Shown: positions 8,401 through 17,004 of the stretch, piece by piece
Position numbering within the stretch: position 1 is the first letter of the stretch
How the letters are laid out: each line of letters opens with the position of its first letter
Assembly: GCA_903919075.1 (NCBI GenBank)
Contig: CAIXGR010000097.1
Span: 62,001 to 126,000 of the forward strand
Reading direction: 5' to 3'
Length of the DNA stretch: 64,000 nucleotides
DNA from: an uncultured Bacteroidota bacterium
GTDB lineage: Bacteria > Bacteroidota > Bacteroidia > Chitinophagales > LD1
The notes under the pieces: model-generated
Databases searched by the model: none
What the model was told of the DNA's origin: nothing
The model's input: the letters and a program-made list of their open reading frames with translations, nothing else
Position numbers and translations under genes: made by a program

Positions 8401-10853
8401 TTTATCTGTGGTATTTGAACGCCATTTAACGACTCATCTACTCCATTAAATTTTACCGAAGGCATGTGGTTCAACAACGGCTCATTAATTAGCGTAGGCT
8501 GTCCTTGTCCACTTATAGCATTGTAATTATTTCCGCTTCCGTCTTTCCACTGCGATACGTTTCCTCCGTTTACTACAACACCGGTATCTCCCCTTAGCCA
8601 TACTGTTAAGCAACTCCAATCCTTCGGACTAAAAATACTAAAGCTATCTACAACCGAAACTGTAGAATCATGGCATTGGTTAAAAGCCGTAACCCGCCAG
8701 AAATAAGTTGTGTTTCCTGCAAGCCCGCTAACCGAATCCTGGTTAATAGTAATGTTATTATATACGCTCGGAGCTGTAAAGAAAGTATCCGTAGATATTT
8801 CAAGTTTATATTTTACTGCACCAAAAGTAGAGTTCCATCCAAACATAATGTTATGGTTCTGCACAGTGGCATTGTTTCCCGGAACGGTAAGCGATACCGG
8901 TTTAAAAGCCGATGACCCTGCTACCGAAATTTTATGCGTAACACTGCCGGTGCACCCAAAATCATTCGTTACAACCAGCCTTACATTATAATCACCGGAA
9001 GTAGTGTAAATATGAACAGGGTTCACACTATCGGAACTTGTAAGGTCGCCAAAAGTCCACGCCCAAATTAAAATATTCTCTCCCGGAGATGCCGAACTGA
9101 AATCGGTAAACTGATAGCTGTTATTTACACAGCCTGCCACACCTTGAAATGAAGCTACCGGTAGCCCATCAATCTTTACTATTTTATTAATGGTTGTTGA
9201 ACAGCCTGAAAAAGTTATAGCCCTTAATACCACACTATATAAACCTGGCGAAGCAAACGAATGCGCCGGGTTGCTTGAAGGGCTGCTGCTTCCATCGCCA
9301 AAACTCCATAAATAGCTGGCAATACTATCTGCCGGGGTTGTAATGTTTTGCGGAACAAAATTATGCCCGAAGCAAAGTGTATCGCCGGTAAAATTAACTA
9401 CTGCCGCGTGGCTGCTAGTAAACGAAACCGTTTTTGAAGCGGTTGCCGAACAAGTGTTGGAATTAGTTACTGTTACCGATACTAAGCCCGAGCTGCTTAC
9501 AGATATAATACTATCTGTACTTCCGTTCGACCAGTGATAAAGCAGGCTGCTTAACCCGGTTGAAGGACTTGCCAATGTTATAAGCCCCCCAATACATATA
9601 GTAGTATCGGCGCCAAGCGAAACTGAGTTCACAAAATTATCTACATGAACTTGAGTAGTATCTGAAAGTAAAAAGCACCCTACCGTATCGGCTACTTTTA
9701 CAAAATTGTTCCCGTTAGTACCTGCCGATATTGTTGGTGTTGCTGCGGCTCCGTTATTCCAAGAAAAAGTATAATTCGAAACACTACTTAATTGTGTGCC
9801 TATATTAACTGACGAGCCCAAACAAACGGTTACGTTTTTAGGCTGGTTTAAATGCACATTGGGCATAGTTACATTAATACTATCGCGGCTTATGCGGCCA
9901 AAAATATCGGTTGCTTGCACCCAATAGGTGCCGCTAGTGCTAACCACAATTTTGCTGGTTGTTGCACCTGTGTTCCATAAATAATTAGTAAATCTTGAGC
10001 CGGCGTTCAGGGTATCTTTACACAACTTATAGGGCTGTACAATATCGGGGCCTAAGCTTACCGGTGGAGCATATTTATTGTATATATAATTTTCTACTTT
10101 ATTCCTGTCGCTATCGGCTAGTGCTGAGTTGTATATAATTATTTCGGCTATGTTTCCGGCAAGGTTGTTAAACCCGGGCACAAAAAATGTGTTGCCTATT
10201 AAATACTTCGCATTGGTAAACGTTCCGGTAATATGGCTCTCGGTTGAAGAGTTTTGAAGGTTCCCGTTTTGGTAAATATCCGCCTCGGTATTAAATATCT
10301 TACGCATACCCCAAAGCGAATATGGGTAGCCACTATTAGGCATACTGTTCGGAATATTAATAATAGCGCCTGCGCCGCCTGCAAAATTATTTAGAAACGT
10401 AAAATCTTGTAAATACATGCGTCGGTAAACCCACATACCCGCATCGCGCGTTCCTATAGTAAATAAGCCTGCCGCATATAATGGGTTACCATTTTGCGTA
10501 TTTCCCTTGTTTACAATAAAAACAGTTAATGACTGGTTATTAATGTTGGGTATTTGCACACCATACAATTCGTTAGTGGTGCCATTAAAACTAATGGACT
10601 GCATATTATTTAATGCCGCGTCGCTTATTACCATTGTGGGCTCGCTATCTACCGCAACTGGGGCAGTAGCATCGTAGCCGTTTCCGCTCATATCGTTCCA
10701 CCTGGTAACCTTTGCCCCGTTTGTTACAACGCCGCTATCGGCCTTAAGCCACAGCAAAAGATTAGAGATACCCGATGGGAAAGACGATGACGACTGGCCA
10801 TATAAAAACTGACCAAAAACAATAAGAGTAGCAACCGAAATAAGCCTAAACAT
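5412..10853 (-). CDS. Very large T9SS-secreted multi-domain protein with duplicated LamG-like modules and PKD repeats
   Basis: An 1813-residue protein with a signal peptide (residues 1-19, ending LYGQ). Two related modules, ~28-345 and ~743-1060, each begin with a lectin/LamG-like beta-sandwich (LLLWLKADSGVV versus LTVWLRGDTGVV; both have a YRRM segment, GYPY and IAEIIIY/IAEIIVY). Each then continues into a segment with LGPDIVQ, YKLC and YLW(N/S)TG. Between and after them are several PKD domains (YLWSFGDGSS, WAWTFGD, WRWTFGD, YEWIFGDS) and one FN3-like domain near residue 690. The last ~75 residues form a T9SS type A sorting domain (VSIDIFDENGKPV ... GEYYIRVSY, KLMVK). It is probably a surface or secreted adhesin or glycan-binding protein. 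No catalytic motif was seen. It is transcribed alone. Confidence 0.85.
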   Translation of the reverse strand: MFRLISVATLIVFGQFLYGQSSSSFPSGISNLLLWLKADSGVVTNGAKVTRWNDMSGNGYDATAPVAVDSEPTMVISDAALNNMQSISFNGTTNELYGVQIPNINNQSLTVFIVNKGNTQNGNPLYAAGLFTIGTRDAGMWVYRRMYLQDFTFLNNFAGGAGAIINIPNSMPNSGYPYSLWGMRKIFNTEADIYQNGNLQNSSTESHITGTFTNAKYLIGNTFFVPGFNNLAGNIAEIIIYNSALADSDRNKVENYIYNKYAPPVSLGPDIVQPYKLCKDTLNAGSRFTNYLWNTGATTSKIVVSTSGTYWVQATDIFGRISRDSINVTMPNVHLNQPKNVTVCLGSSVNIGTQLSSVSNYTFSWNNGAAATPTISAGTNGNNFVKVADTVGCFLLSDTTQVHVDNFVNSVSLGADTTICIGGLITLASPSTGLSSLLYHWSNGSTDSIISVSSSGLVSVTVTNSNTCSATASKTVSFTSSHAAVVNFTGDTLCFGHNFVPQNITTPADSIASYLWSFGDGSSSPSSNPAHSFASPGLYSVVLRAITFSGCSTTINKIVKIDGLPVASFQGVAGCVNNSYQFTDFSSASPGENILIWAWTFGDLTSSDSVNPVHIYTTSGDYNVRLVVTNDFGCTGSVTHKISVAGSSAFKPVSLTVPGNNATVQNHNIMFGWNSTFGAVKYKLEISTDTFFTAPSVYNNITINQDSVSGLAGNTTYFWRVTAFNQCHDSTVSVVDSFSIFSPKDWSCLTVWLRGDTGVVVNGGNVSQWKDGSGNNYNAISGQGQPTLINEPLLNHMPSVKFNGVDESLNGVQIPQINTSSLTIFVVNAGDSVSSDPSTSLAAGFFTIGPLATGMWVYRRMLFSDFTFVNSYSSNNDILHVPNSMPNKGYPYTIWGMRKNFGIESSLYINGEMRADTSDPVISGYFQNTNYVVGQTQYNYLKGKIAEIIVYTCALSIEERQKIENYLYYKYAPPVYLGPDIVQTYKLCAVKLNTGGRFVSYLWSTGDTSAQISVNKSGSYWVNVVDVFGHASSDTINVTVPYQGSLPEGDTTICFGDSIVLSQNLSHPGSYHYLWNTGATTSQISVKKQGRYYSTISDTSGCNIKTDTVFVKIDSFALSQIVTADTLICAGSGVALNTDSNFIGTYLWSPGGDTTASPPISTPGIYDVTVTDRHGCVATGSVNVTTHAAAPTADFSLTGQCLGVTTSFTNLSFAVAPDVIDSIFWHFPGGAPDTSTNETPSVHYHAFGDYTVTLSLKTDSGCTTSKTKTIPIYPAPGAGFSYSGTNASINSAGILCAGTAVQFADTSIAIGGVPLISRLWEFNGISSGDTTATDTLPSVQYSFPTQGDYRVTLIEENSRGCLDSLVQQIKVFAPLTADFTFENLCFGSSTVFTDATHSYSVINWRWTFGDNYTSTVQNPEHIFAAPNTYTVAMSIENAIGCISTVSKNVEVVQSPTANFTQLTGCKNNYYTPNDNSIAFNDPIENWRWNIDGHIYNIQAPQQFLPDTNSFNVQLVITTLDGCADSIIKQVHVQKSPVAAFTYTPDYGSAPIEISFTNHSSGAVSYEWIFGDSTYSSEVSPQHTYTQNELYNVVLYAQSTFGCTDSLSRQVAIIPTNLDISVDMVYTYEVPQTDGSIFVGVVAVVSNQGSRIITSADFLATLGSGGTTMSQNWSGVLQSGQVMVDTFPTQFVLTSSSANTFVCIEAQNVNAGQTEINYDNNRSCASLTGTMQLAGPFPSPAVSQSLLGIILPKAGTVSIDIFDENGKPVINKFVSDMPEGRTDFNIPVQQLQGGEYYIRVSYKDDTQIRKLMVK

Positions 10854-10994
10854 TCACTATGGGTTATTTAACAGTTAAAAATACAAACCCGTTTTCATTT
10901 CGAACTATATATAGAAGACGAGTAATACAGAGGATAAGATGGTATGCACAGTAAATAATACAATACTCTGCCCTTTTAGTATTGCACTGCTATG

Positions 10995-11017
10995 TTTTAC
11001 GCATAAAATGCGTAAAA
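10995..11017. terminator. Perfect 10-bp hairpin between two minus-strand genes (possible terminator)
   Basis: TTTTACGCAT and ATGCGTAAAA are perfect inverted arms separated by AAA. It lies 53 bases past the 3' end of the GT2 gene (stop at 11070) and upstream of the 1813-residue gene. A-rich and T-rich arm ends let it work on either strand, but there is no long T run, so it may be a terminator or a palindromic protein site. Confidence 0.45.
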
Positions 11018-11069
11018 GTTTAAAAATTATCGTTTGCTGTAAGAAATACCAATACGCCAAAAAGCCTTT

Positions 11070-12023
11070 TTACTTGCGCCCAAAAAATGACTTTATTTTA
11101 TAAAACAATTCGGGGCTAGCCATGAATAAATAGTCTTTATGCTTTTTAGCCGATAGCGTCGGCCAGTTTATAAAGGCCATTATAAAATAATAAAGAAACG
11201 AAAACACCCTCCCTTTCGAAAGCTTCGAATAGCTGAGTATATACCCGTAATAGCTGGCTCCTGATTTGAATATAGCATCATACTTTTTATCTAAAGGGGC
11301 ATAATATTCTCTAAATCTTTTACACATGTAAATATCGCGGTTAAGCATCTCCTCTTTATTACTTAAACTTCCTAAGCTTTGAGAATGCCGCCTGTAAGCC
11401 ATAAACCTTTCCGGAAGGTAGCCCACCAGCTTTCCCGCCGAAACCACCATCATTATCGCAAAATCGGTTTTGGGGCCTACTTTATATAACCACGCTGGTA
11501 TTGGCACTGGCATTGAGCTTCTGCGCCACATGGCCATTCCGCCAAAAGCTGCTTTATATAAAAAATGATCCATTTCAACATGCTTGTAATCTTCACCATA
11601 TGCATCTTCAACTGTGGTTTTTCCTTCTTCGTCAACTACCTTATAGTTATTAATGCATGCAGCATGTTGCGGGTGGGTATCTAAAAAATCGGCCATTGCC
11701 TGCAAGCGGTTCTCATTCAAAAGAAAATCATCCGCATCAATTTGCGCTACATACTCTCCTCTCGAATTTTCTATCAATTTTAAAAGTGTAGCGTTAGCGC
11801 CTATTCTCTCCGTAGTTAAAAAAAGCCTAACTATATCAGGGTAGCGGTCGCGATATGCTTCGATAAGGGTCCGGGTATTGTCTTTTGAGGGGTCTTCACC
11901 AATCAATATTTCAAAAACAAAATTTGTTTTTTGCATTAAAATACTATCCAATGCCTGCTCAATATACTTGCCTGCATTGTAAGCTGACATACAAACCGAA
12001 AGTTTGATGTTTGCCTTATCCAT
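11070..12023 (-). CDS. Family 2 glycosyltransferase
   Basis: A 317-residue GT-A enzyme with the usual N-terminal GT2 pattern: LSVCMSAYNAGKYIEQALDS, then EILIGEDPSKDNT, then a metal-binding motif in AQIDADDFLL (around residue 97). The C-terminal half (MAYRRHSQSLGS) fits glycosyltransferases of polysaccharide loci. It should transfer a sugar from a nucleotide-sugar donor onto the growing glycan in the cytosol. It is the last gene of the minus-strand operon that starts at 16861, 103 bases after the nucleotidyltransferase gene. Donor and acceptor cannot be read from sequence. Confidence 0.88.
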   Translation of the reverse strand: MDKANIKLSVCMSAYNAGKYIEQALDSILMQKTNFVFEILIGEDPSKDNTRTLIEAYRDRYPDIVRLFLTTERIGANATLLKLIENSRGEYVAQIDADDFLLNENRLQAMADFLDTHPQHAACINNYKVVDEEGKTTVEDAYGEDYKHVEMDHFLYKAAFGGMAMWRRSSMPVPIPAWLYKVGPKTDFAIMMVVSAGKLVGYLPERFMAYRRHSQSLGSLSNKEEMLNRDIYMCKRFREYYAPLDKKYDAIFKSGASYYGYILSYSKLSKGRVFSFLYYFIMAFINWPTLSAKKHKDYLFMASPELFYKIKSFFGRK

Positions 12024-12126
12024 TTCTTTTTTTTGTGGTTATAACGAATATAGGGGAATGCAAAAACATTTCTGCGTTCCTAAAAACAAAAATAACTTAA
12101 AGCATTACTTGTGATTAATATTGCAA

Positions 12127-13227
12127 TTAACCTTGAAAGTTAATTGCCGGCATTTTCAGCCTTTCAAGTGTTTTATTATACTCCGACCAATCGCCAATAT
12201 CCATCCATGAACCTTCGCTAACCGGAAAAACACCAACCCTGCCGTTGCGCTTTTGAATGCGCTCCATTAAATGTGTGATATGAAAAAATTCGTTTTCGGG
12301 AATCATATCTAACAACTGCGGCTCAAGAATATACATGCCGGCATTTACCAAAAAATTAAACTCGGGCTTTTCTTTAAACCCCGACATAAGGCCGTTTTCT
12401 TTGGTTTCAAATATGCCGTATGGTATATTGAAATTCTTTATTGCAGCTACGGCAGTTAATTCATTTTTGTTGTCGCGGTGGTACTTTAGTATTTCCGAAT
12501 AATCGTTATTAATTAAAATATCGCAGTTGGTTACAAAAAAGGTTTCCTTAATTTGCCCCTTTAGCATATGCAGGCTACCGGCGGTACCTAATGGCAATGT
12601 TTCTTCAAAATATGTAATAGAATATTTTTTATCGGGCAGTTCATCAAAGTAGCGCTGAAGCATATCGCGCTTATAGTTTACCGAGAAATAAAATTTACTA
12701 ACGCCTTTTTTATTAAAGCTATCTATTATCCATTCAATAATTGGCTTCTCGCCTAGGGGTATTAATGGCTTAGGAATTATGTTGGTAATAGGTTTAAGCC
12801 TGGCGCCCCTTCCACCGGCCATTATTACTACCGGCAAATCAAATTTGCCTAATAGTTCGGGGGTAGCGTGTTCAAATATATCTTCCCAAAAATAAATATT
12901 CACTACTTCGTTATCATCGCCAATTACCGGCAAAAGCTCGGTTTTATATTTAATCATTAACGCCTTAATGTCTTCAAAAGAATCTTCTGGTTTTGCAACA
13001 CGAACATTCTTGCGCAAAATATTGCTTATAGCAGTATTCAATGGCACACTTTTTATAATAGCCCTTTGAATATCGCCTATACTTAAAAGCCCTTTAAATT
13101 TATTCTCACTAAACACCAAAAGCAGCTTCTTATCAATAGCATCCATTTGGCTTAGCGCATCAAGAATGGTAGCTGATGAATTGATAATCCGCTTTTGCGC
13201 TTTTGAAAGGAAATCATTTTTCGTCAT
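12127..13227 (-). CDS. CBS-domain sugar-phosphate nucleotidyltransferase (PtmE-like)
   Basis: A 366-residue protein. Residues ~10-120 are a CBS pair (LLSIGDIQRAI, KYKTELLPVIG), and ~130-360 are a nucleotidyltransferase domain with the signature MAGGRGARLKPITNIIPKP, then TNCDILI. This order matches PtmE of Campylobacter, a glucosamine-1-phosphate guanylyltransferase of the legionaminic acid route, and relatives that make other NDP-sugars. The CBS pair may sense adenylates or the product. It sits 12 bases after the NeuD/PglD-type gene and near a LegC-type aminotransferase, which supports a PtmE-like role. The exact base and sugar are uncertain. Confidence 0.82.
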   Translation of the reverse strand: MTKNDFLSKAQKRIINSSATILDALSQMDAIDKKLLLVFSENKFKGLLSIGDIQRAIIKSVPLNTAISNILRKNVRVAKPEDSFEDIKALMIKYKTELLPVIGDDNEVVNIYFWEDIFEHATPELLGKFDLPVVIMAGGRGARLKPITNIIPKPLIPLGEKPIIEWIIDSFNKKGVSKFYFSVNYKRDMLQRYFDELPDKKYSITYFEETLPLGTAGSLHMLKGQIKETFFVTNCDILINNDYSEILKYHRDNKNELTAVAAIKNFNIPYGIFETKENGLMSGFKEKPEFNFLVNAGMYILEPQLLDMIPENEFFHITHLMERIQKRNGRVGVFPVSEGSWMDIGDWSEYNKTLERLKMPAINFQG

Positions 13228-13239
13228 CGGGAAATTAGT

Positions 13240-13881
13240 TTATTTTTTCATGGGCCTGGCCGGCACACCAATAGCGGTAATATTATTCTCCAGATTTTTT
13301 GTCAATAGCGCCGCTGCACCCAAAATAGAATTATTACCTACCGATAGGTTTTGAAGCACAGTAGCATTTGTACCAAATAAATTACCGTTGCCTATATTAA
13401 CACACCCGCTTATAATACAGCCGGGGTTAAAAACGTTGTAATTGCCAATAACGGTATCGTGCCCAACTACCGAGTTTGAATTAATGGTATTAAAGTTTTC
13501 AAGCTTTACGTTAACCGTTAAAACACAGCCCGCAGCAATAATGTTTCCTTGGCCTATCTGCATCGTATCAAAATGCCCCCTTGCCGTTGGATGAATTAAA
13601 TTGGGGAAATACATACCCGAAAATTTTGTGGCTACCTGTTTTATAATGGCAGGGGTACCTATTGCTATAGCAAGTCCTGTTTTTTTACGGGTTGTTGCTG
13701 CTTTTTTTAAAAAAGCCTCTTCATCAATTACATCAATCTTTTTATCTCCTATATAAATACTTGTTTGTTTGGGTTTAACATCAATAAACCCTTTAAACAC
13801 ATGCTCTTTTTTTTTAATGTCTTTTAAAAGCCACCAAACCTCTTTAGCCTGTCCGCCAGAACCTATAATATAGAAATCCAT
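13240..13881 (-). CDS. NeuD/PglD-family sugar O/N-acyltransferase
   Basis: A 213-residue protein. The N-terminal Rossmann-like part starts DFYIIGSGGQAKEVWWLL, typical of the NeuD/PglD family. From ~residue 90 it is a left-handed beta-helix of hexapeptide repeats (IGQGNIIAAGCVL, GHDTVIGNYNVF, IGNGNLFGTNATV, ending GVPARPMKK). The expected catalytic His is in VVGHDT. Such enzymes acetylate amino sugars using acetyl-CoA, for instance after a 4-amino group is introduced by a LegC or PglE type aminotransferase. Here it lies 3 bases after that aminotransferase gene, so the pair probably makes an N-acetylated 4-amino-4,6-dideoxy sugar. Confidence 0.85.
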   Translation of the reverse strand: MDFYIIGSGGQAKEVWWLLKDIKKKEHVFKGFIDVKPKQTSIYIGDKKIDVIDEEAFLKKAATTRKKTGLAIAIGTPAIIKQVATKFSGMYFPNLIHPTARGHFDTMQIGQGNIIAAGCVLTVNVKLENFNTINSNSVVGHDTVIGNYNVFNPGCIISGCVNIGNGNLFGTNATVLQNLSVGNNSILGAAALLTKNLENNITAIGVPARPMKK

Positions 13882-13884
13882 AGA

Positions 13885-15042
13885 TTATTTTTCAAGCACC
13901 ACACTACTGGGTATATTAACCAATCTTTCTTCAATAAATTCGGCATTGCTTAAACCATCTGCCACAATACAATTTTTAAACATAGGCAACCGGTGCATTA
14001 ATGTCCATGCGGGCCTGGTCATAACCTTGTTTTCGTTGCTATATGCTAAAAACCCATCTCTATCATTTTTATTGCTTAACAATATACAATTAAGCCAGTA
14101 ATTAGCTTTAGCATCGGTTATTTCGGTGATAAAATCTATTCCTGTTTTTTTAAAAAAAACTTCGTATGCTTTTGCCAGTTTTCTTTTGTTTTCCAAAAAT
14201 CCGGCCAATTGCTCTAATTGCGCACAGGCCAAGGCCGCATTTACATTAGGCATTCTGTAATTATACCCAACCTCATCATGAAAAAACTCCCAAGCATGGG
14301 CCACTTTAGCTTGTGTGGTTAAATGCTTTGCTTTAGCTGCAATATCTGCATCATCGGTAACTACTGCGCCGCCGCCGCCGCAGGTTATTATTTTATTCCC
14401 GTTTAAACTAAACACACCTATTTTTCCAAAAATACCGGTGTGCTTGTTTTTGTAAGTGCTACCCATAGACTCTGCAGCATCTTCAATTAAAATTATATGC
14501 CACTTGTCGCATATTTCTTTTATCTCATCAATACGGCAAGGAAAACCAAATGTATGCATAGGCACACACGCTGTTATTTTATTACCGGTGTTTTTATTGT
14601 AGCAAAACCCATCGGCCTTAACAACAGCATTTTTTTCAAGAAAGCTTGATAAGCTTCCGGGCGACATACCCATGGTGTCTCTTTCAACATCAATAAAAAC
14701 AGCGTTTGCATATAGATAACTTATAGCATTTGCTGTAGCCACAAAGGTAAGCGGCTGTGTTAGCACCTCATCGCCAGGTTTAACATTGGCCAGCACTAAT
14801 GCTATATGCAGCGCGCTGGTTCCGTTTACGGTAGCCACTGCATATTTTGCACCGGTAATCTCAGTCATTATTTTTTCGAACTGATTTACAAAGGGTCCCA
14901 CAGAAGAAACAAAAGTAGAGTCTATGGTTTCAGCAAGGTATTCTTTCTCGCGACCGGCAAATAGCGGTGCATGTAAGGGAATGAATTTATCGGTTTTGTA
15001 AACACTTCGAATAAATTCAACTATATCAGCAAAGGGCGCCAT
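13885..15042 (-). CDS. DegT/DnrJ/EryC1/StrS aminotransferase, LegC-like
   Basis: A 385-residue PLP enzyme that should transfer an amino group to a nucleotide-linked keto-sugar. The N-terminus IPLHAPLFAGREKEYLAE followed by SSVGPFVNQFE is characteristic of the LegC subgroup. Other family marks are NGTSALHIAL, Asp188 in LIEDAAES, and the PLP lysine Lys217 in LNGNKIITCGGGG. LegC acts on UDP-4-keto-6-deoxy-GlcNAc in legionaminic acid synthesis. No legionaminic acid synthase, epimerase or CMP-transferase is in the window, so the sugar may be used directly or be completed elsewhere. It is packed with the acyltransferase (3 bases) and methyltransferase (2 bases). Confidence 0.85.
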   Translation of the reverse strand: MAPFADIVEFIRSVYKTDKFIPLHAPLFAGREKEYLAETIDSTFVSSVGPFVNQFEKIMTEITGAKYAVATVNGTSALHIALVLANVKPGDEVLTQPLTFVATANAISYLYANAVFIDVERDTMGMSPGSLSSFLEKNAVVKADGFCYNKNTGNKITACVPMHTFGFPCRIDEIKEICDKWHIILIEDAAESMGSTYKNKHTGIFGKIGVFSLNGNKIITCGGGGAVVTDDADIAAKAKHLTTQAKVAHAWEFFHDEVGYNYRMPNVNAALACAQLEQLAGFLENKRKLAKAYEVFFKKTGIDFITEITDAKANYWLNCILLSNKNDRDGFLAYSNENKVMTRPAWTLMHRLPMFKNCIVADGLSNAEFIEERLVNIPSSVVLEK

Positions 15043-15044
15043 TT

Positions 15045-15800
15045 TTATTTTTTAAGTAAAGCAAAAAAAATGCTTTTATAATATTCGGGGGTTAAATCAA
15101 TATGCAACAATTCCTCGTTGTATTTTATCAACCCTTTTATAGGGTCTTCAGCCTTTTTTACCAATTTATTAAACAAGTAGGTTCTAAAAATTGGCTCCTG
15201 TACATACTTCTTTTCTATGTAGCGAACTATTTTCATTCCAGCTCTTTCGCACATATCAATAGCATCTTGAATACTGTAGGCGCGTAAATGCCCCTGCACA
15301 TCATTAATACCGTATACCCGGTTAGCGTACTCAGGTACTTTTTCAATAGGTAAATTTAAAACTACATATTTCGAAACATTGCCACAAGCCTTTAAAAGAC
15401 CTGAGTCATCTTCAACATGTTCTAATATATCTGAAAGAATACCAATGTCTATTCCTTTAATATTTTCAGTAACAAACACATCTTGTGCCATCCCTGAATA
15501 AAAAGAAATATCGGGGTAACTGTTTTTAGCTGCTATAATGTTTTCGGTAGAAATATCTATCCCGATTTTTTTCACTTTTCCAGGTGCCGGAAAATTAGCC
15601 AGTAAATCACCGGTACCACAACCTACTTCTAATACAGATTTATAATCAAGCTCAACACACAGCTCTTTAAGATATTTCAACTTCCAGTGCAAAACAATGC
15701 CCATATATTGCTCCCACACCTCACCATCTCTTTTGCGCAATTGAACATACTCGGGCAGGCGATTATAAAGCTTCGCATATTTCTCTTCTGACTCATTCAT
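15045..15800 (-). CDS. Class I SAM-dependent methyltransferase
   Basis: A 251-residue protein with the class I methyltransferase fold: motif I VLEVGCGTGDLLANF near residue 60, an acidic residue after strand 2 (IGIDIS) and DIGILSDILEHVEDD as the post-motif region. The C-terminal part (KGLIKYNEELLHIDLTPEYY) has no known motif. In a glycan operon it would methylate a sugar hydroxyl or carboxyl, but the target cannot be deduced. It lies 2 bases upstream of the LegC-like gene and 92 bases after the epimerase gene. Confidence 0.82.
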   Translation of the reverse strand: MNESEEKYAKLYNRLPEYVQLRKRDGEVWEQYMGIVLHWKLKYLKELCVELDYKSVLEVGCGTGDLLANFPAPGKVKKIGIDISTENIIAAKNSYPDISFYSGMAQDVFVTENIKGIDIGILSDILEHVEDDSGLLKACGNVSKYVVLNLPIEKVPEYANRVYGINDVQGHLRAYSIQDAIDMCERAGMKIVRYIEKKYVQEPIFRTYLFNKLVKKAEDPIKGLIKYNEELLHIDLTPEYYKSIFFALLKK

Positions 15801-15892
15801 ATCGTATATCGAAATTTAATTCTCAATGTTTTCAGACGTTTAGCCTACTCTACCGGCCTAAGCCAAATCTATATATTAGTAGCGAACTCTCC

Positions 15893-16861
15893 TTATATAT
15901 TTGAATATTTTTCGGAAAACGGATTGCTGATTATACCCAGCTTTATAGCATTATTTATTTCTCTAATTCCGTCGGGCACTTTTTTAGTAATGGTAAAACC
16001 CAGTTTGTTTTTAATTTTCGAAAAATCAACTCTATAATCTCTTGGGTCATCGGTTTGCGGAACAAATTTTACCGGAATACTTCCTATAACATTTTGAATG
16101 TTTTCGGCTAACATTTTTTTGTTGTAGTTCTCGCTGGTATCGCCCACATTAAAAACCTCGCCATTTACTAACGCTTTATCTTTATCAAGTGTTAAAGCCA
16201 TAGAGTTTGCCAGATCGTAAACATGGCAATAAGGCCTCCAGAATTGTTCGCCGTAAATAACTAATTCTTTACCCGCTGTTACATCGCGCGTAAATTCGTT
16301 TACAGTTAAATCAAATCGCATGCGTGGCGCTAGCCCATAAACTGTAGAAAACCTTAAAATAGTTGTAGTAACCTCATGCTTAGAATAGTTGGCCAACAAG
16401 TGCTTTTCAAAAGCCACTTTTAATTCGGCATAAAAAGATACCGGGCGCAACTCTGATGTTTCTGTCAGGAATTGCGAAGAATCTGTCATTTTTCCGTAAT
16501 TACTACAGGTTGAGGCAAATACAAACCTTTTTATTTTCCGCTTACAGCATTCTGCATATAAAGCTATTGATGCTTCGGAGTTTATTTCCTGAGCATCTTT
16601 CGCAAACTTTTTACAGGCCGGGTCGCCAACTATGGCTGCCAAATGGCATACCGCGTCTATTCCATTAAGGTAATCGTAATTCTTTTCTCTAATATCTGCT
16701 CGAACCATCTCCAGGTTAGGATTAGAGAACACATCCAACAAGCTTTCGCCCCCAAAAGCCAAATAATCTACAACTCGGACTTTATACCCTTTTGCCAACA
16801 AAATTCGAACTAAAACCGAACCAATATACCCGGCGCCGCCGGTTACTAAAACCTTTTCCAT
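15893..16861 (-). CDS. NAD-dependent sugar epimerase/dehydratase (extended SDR)
   Basis: A 322-residue extended SDR. It has the nucleotide-binding motif VTGGAGYIGSVLV, Asp in ADIREKNYD, HLAAIVGDPACK, Ser in FASTCSNYG and an intact catalytic Tyr-x-x-x-Lys in FYAELK. The late part has RPYCHVYDLANSM and NVGDTSENYNKK, as in nucleotide-sugar epimerases of surface-glycan loci. It is the first gene of the minus-strand operon and is divergent from the oxidase at 17005. Whether it epimerises, dehydrates or reduces is not determined by these motifs. Confidence 0.85.
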   Translation of the reverse strand: MEKVLVTGGAGYIGSVLVRILLAKGYKVRVVDYLAFGGESLLDVFSNPNLEMVRADIREKNYDYLNGIDAVCHLAAIVGDPACKKFAKDAQEINSEASIALYAECCKRKIKRFVFASTCSNYGKMTDSSQFLTETSELRPVSFYAELKVAFEKHLLANYSKHEVTTTILRFSTVYGLAPRMRFDLTVNEFTRDVTAGKELVIYGEQFWRPYCHVYDLANSMALTLDKDKALVNGEVFNVGDTSENYNKKMLAENIQNVIGSIPVKFVPQTDDPRDYRVDFSKIKNKLGFTITKKVPDGIREINNAIKLGIISNPFSEKYSNI

Positions 16862-16971
16862 TTATCCCCCTTTATAGTTTTTTCAAATTATCTTACCCTC
16901 GTGAAAATAATAATTAAAATATGAGGCGCAATACTTTCAATATGCTCCTTCCTTTTGACACCAACAATTCT

Positions 16972-16979
16972 TACGTTTG
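16972..16979 (+). promoter_or_regulatory. Bacteroidota -7 element ahead of the LhgO-like gene
   Basis: TACGTTTG is an exact match to TAnnTTTG, 25 bases ahead of the ATG at 17005. A TTTG at 16954-16957 lies closer (14 bases) than the usual ~19 for the -33 box, so only the -7 element is well supported. Confidence 0.35.
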
Positions 16980-17004
16980 TCGAAATTAAAAATACTTTGC
17001 ATTT

